Part shown: positions 63,808 through 64,000 of the stretch, one piece after another
Numbering within the stretch: the first letter of the stretch is position 1
How the letters are laid out: every line of letters starts with the position of its first letter
Origin: Candidatus Vallotiella hemipterorum
Lineage (GTDB): Bacteria; Pseudomonadota; Gammaproteobacteria; Burkholderiales; Burkholderiaceae
Length of the DNA stretch: 64,000 nt
Reading direction: 5' to 3'
NCBI RefSeq assembly: GCF_910593725.1
Contig: NZ_OU343031.1
Span: forward strand, 248,001 to 312,000
Translations under genes and position numbers: made by a program
The notes under the pieces: model-generated
Database searches by the model: none
What the model saw: the letters and a program-made list of their open reading frames with translations, nothing else
What the model was told of the DNA's origin: nothing

Positions 63808-64000
63808 TGCAGCGAGGAATGCAATTCGATATTATAACGCTGTTCCCTAAGATGTTTCAGGCTCTTACTGAGTGGGGCGTCACCAGCCGAGCTGCTAAGC
63901 AACAATATTATTTTTTGCGTACGTGGAATATCCGTGACTTTACGACAGATAACCACCAGACAATCGATGATCGTCCATATGGAGGTGGTCCGGGTATGGT
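63807..64000 (+). CDS. trmD: tRNA (guanine-N1-)-methyltransferase, 3' end cut by window
   Basis: The frame reads [20 protein letters not shown], then [20 protein letters not shown] and [11 protein letters not shown], the N-terminus of TrmD, which makes m1G37 in tRNAs. The ATG shares bases with the rimM stop. A second ATG at 63819 ([10 protein letters not shown]) fits the shortest family N-termini. Only 64 codons are in the window. The gene order rpsP-rimM-trmD is the conserved one. Confidence 0.94.
   Translation, partial: MQRGMQFDIITLFPKMFQALTEWGVTSRAAKQQYYFLRTWNIRDFTTDNHQTIDDRPYGGGPGM

Overview
The window looks like a reduced chromosome of a host-restricted betaproteobacterium derived from Burkholderiaceae. 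Almost every protein reads as a clear Burkholderia-type homologue, and blocks of the ancestral order survive: ribD-ribE-ribBA-ribH-nusB, zwf-pgl-glk, ompA/gyrA, cmk-rpsA-ihfB-lapB-ugd-hldA-hldD, etfB-etfA and rpsP-rimM-trmD. The tmRNA encodes the tag ANDETYALAA. About 58% of the window is coding (my sum of gene lengths). The rest is AT-rich spacer of up to 2.8 kb with no recognisable genes or insertion sequences. This is the pattern of recent genome decay. Insect or fungal Burkholderiaceae symbionts (Vallotia, Mycoavidus or Glomeribacter types) are the closest fit I can name. That placement is inference.

Layout. 1-4.3 kb: waaA (cut by the window edge), uppP, trmB, yggT. 5.3-11.4 kb: nusB and the riboflavin genes ribH, ribBA, ribE, ribD, all on the minus strand. 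13.1-16.5 kb: zwf, pgl, glk. 19.3-22.6 kb: a small conserved protein and a fused two-domain glycosyltransferase. 23.4-30.5 kb: tRNA-Arg, uup, parE, parC. 32.3-39 kb: ridA, htpG behind a heat-shock promoter, tRNA-Thr, fbp. 41.1-47.1 kb: tmRNA, ompA, gyrA, a DUF2059 protein. 48.5-56.8 kb: cmk, rpsA, ihfB, lapB, ugd, hldA, hldD. 57.8-64 kb: mltB, etfB, etfA, rpsP, rimM and the start of trmD.

Function. The set covers DNA topology (gyrA, parE, parC), translation (rpsA, rpsP, rimM, trmD, trmB, tmRNA), envelope and LPS (waaA, hldA, hldD, ugd, a glycosyltransferase, lapB, uppP, mltB, ompA), riboflavin supply, and hexose and NADPH metabolism (glk, zwf, pgl, fbp). The HexR regulator normally fused to Glk in this lineage is gone. 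The aromatic amino acid block expected between gyrA and cmk is missing. So is lapA between ihfB and lapB.

No CRISPR array, prophage, transposon or obvious novel multi-gene system is visible. The most unexpected signal is in the spacers: many perfect or near-perfect inverted repeats of unrelated sequence. They include a spacerless 44-bp palindrome (40177-40220), a GC-rich 22-bp stem between ompA and gyrA (43623-43676), a 16-bp stem (8629-8672) and a possible three-way junction (18338-18420). Other points are a Gly-to-Ser change in the HPHGD motif of ParC, 7-bp poly-G tracts inside four intact genes, and a five-codon mini-ORF overlapping the parC start.
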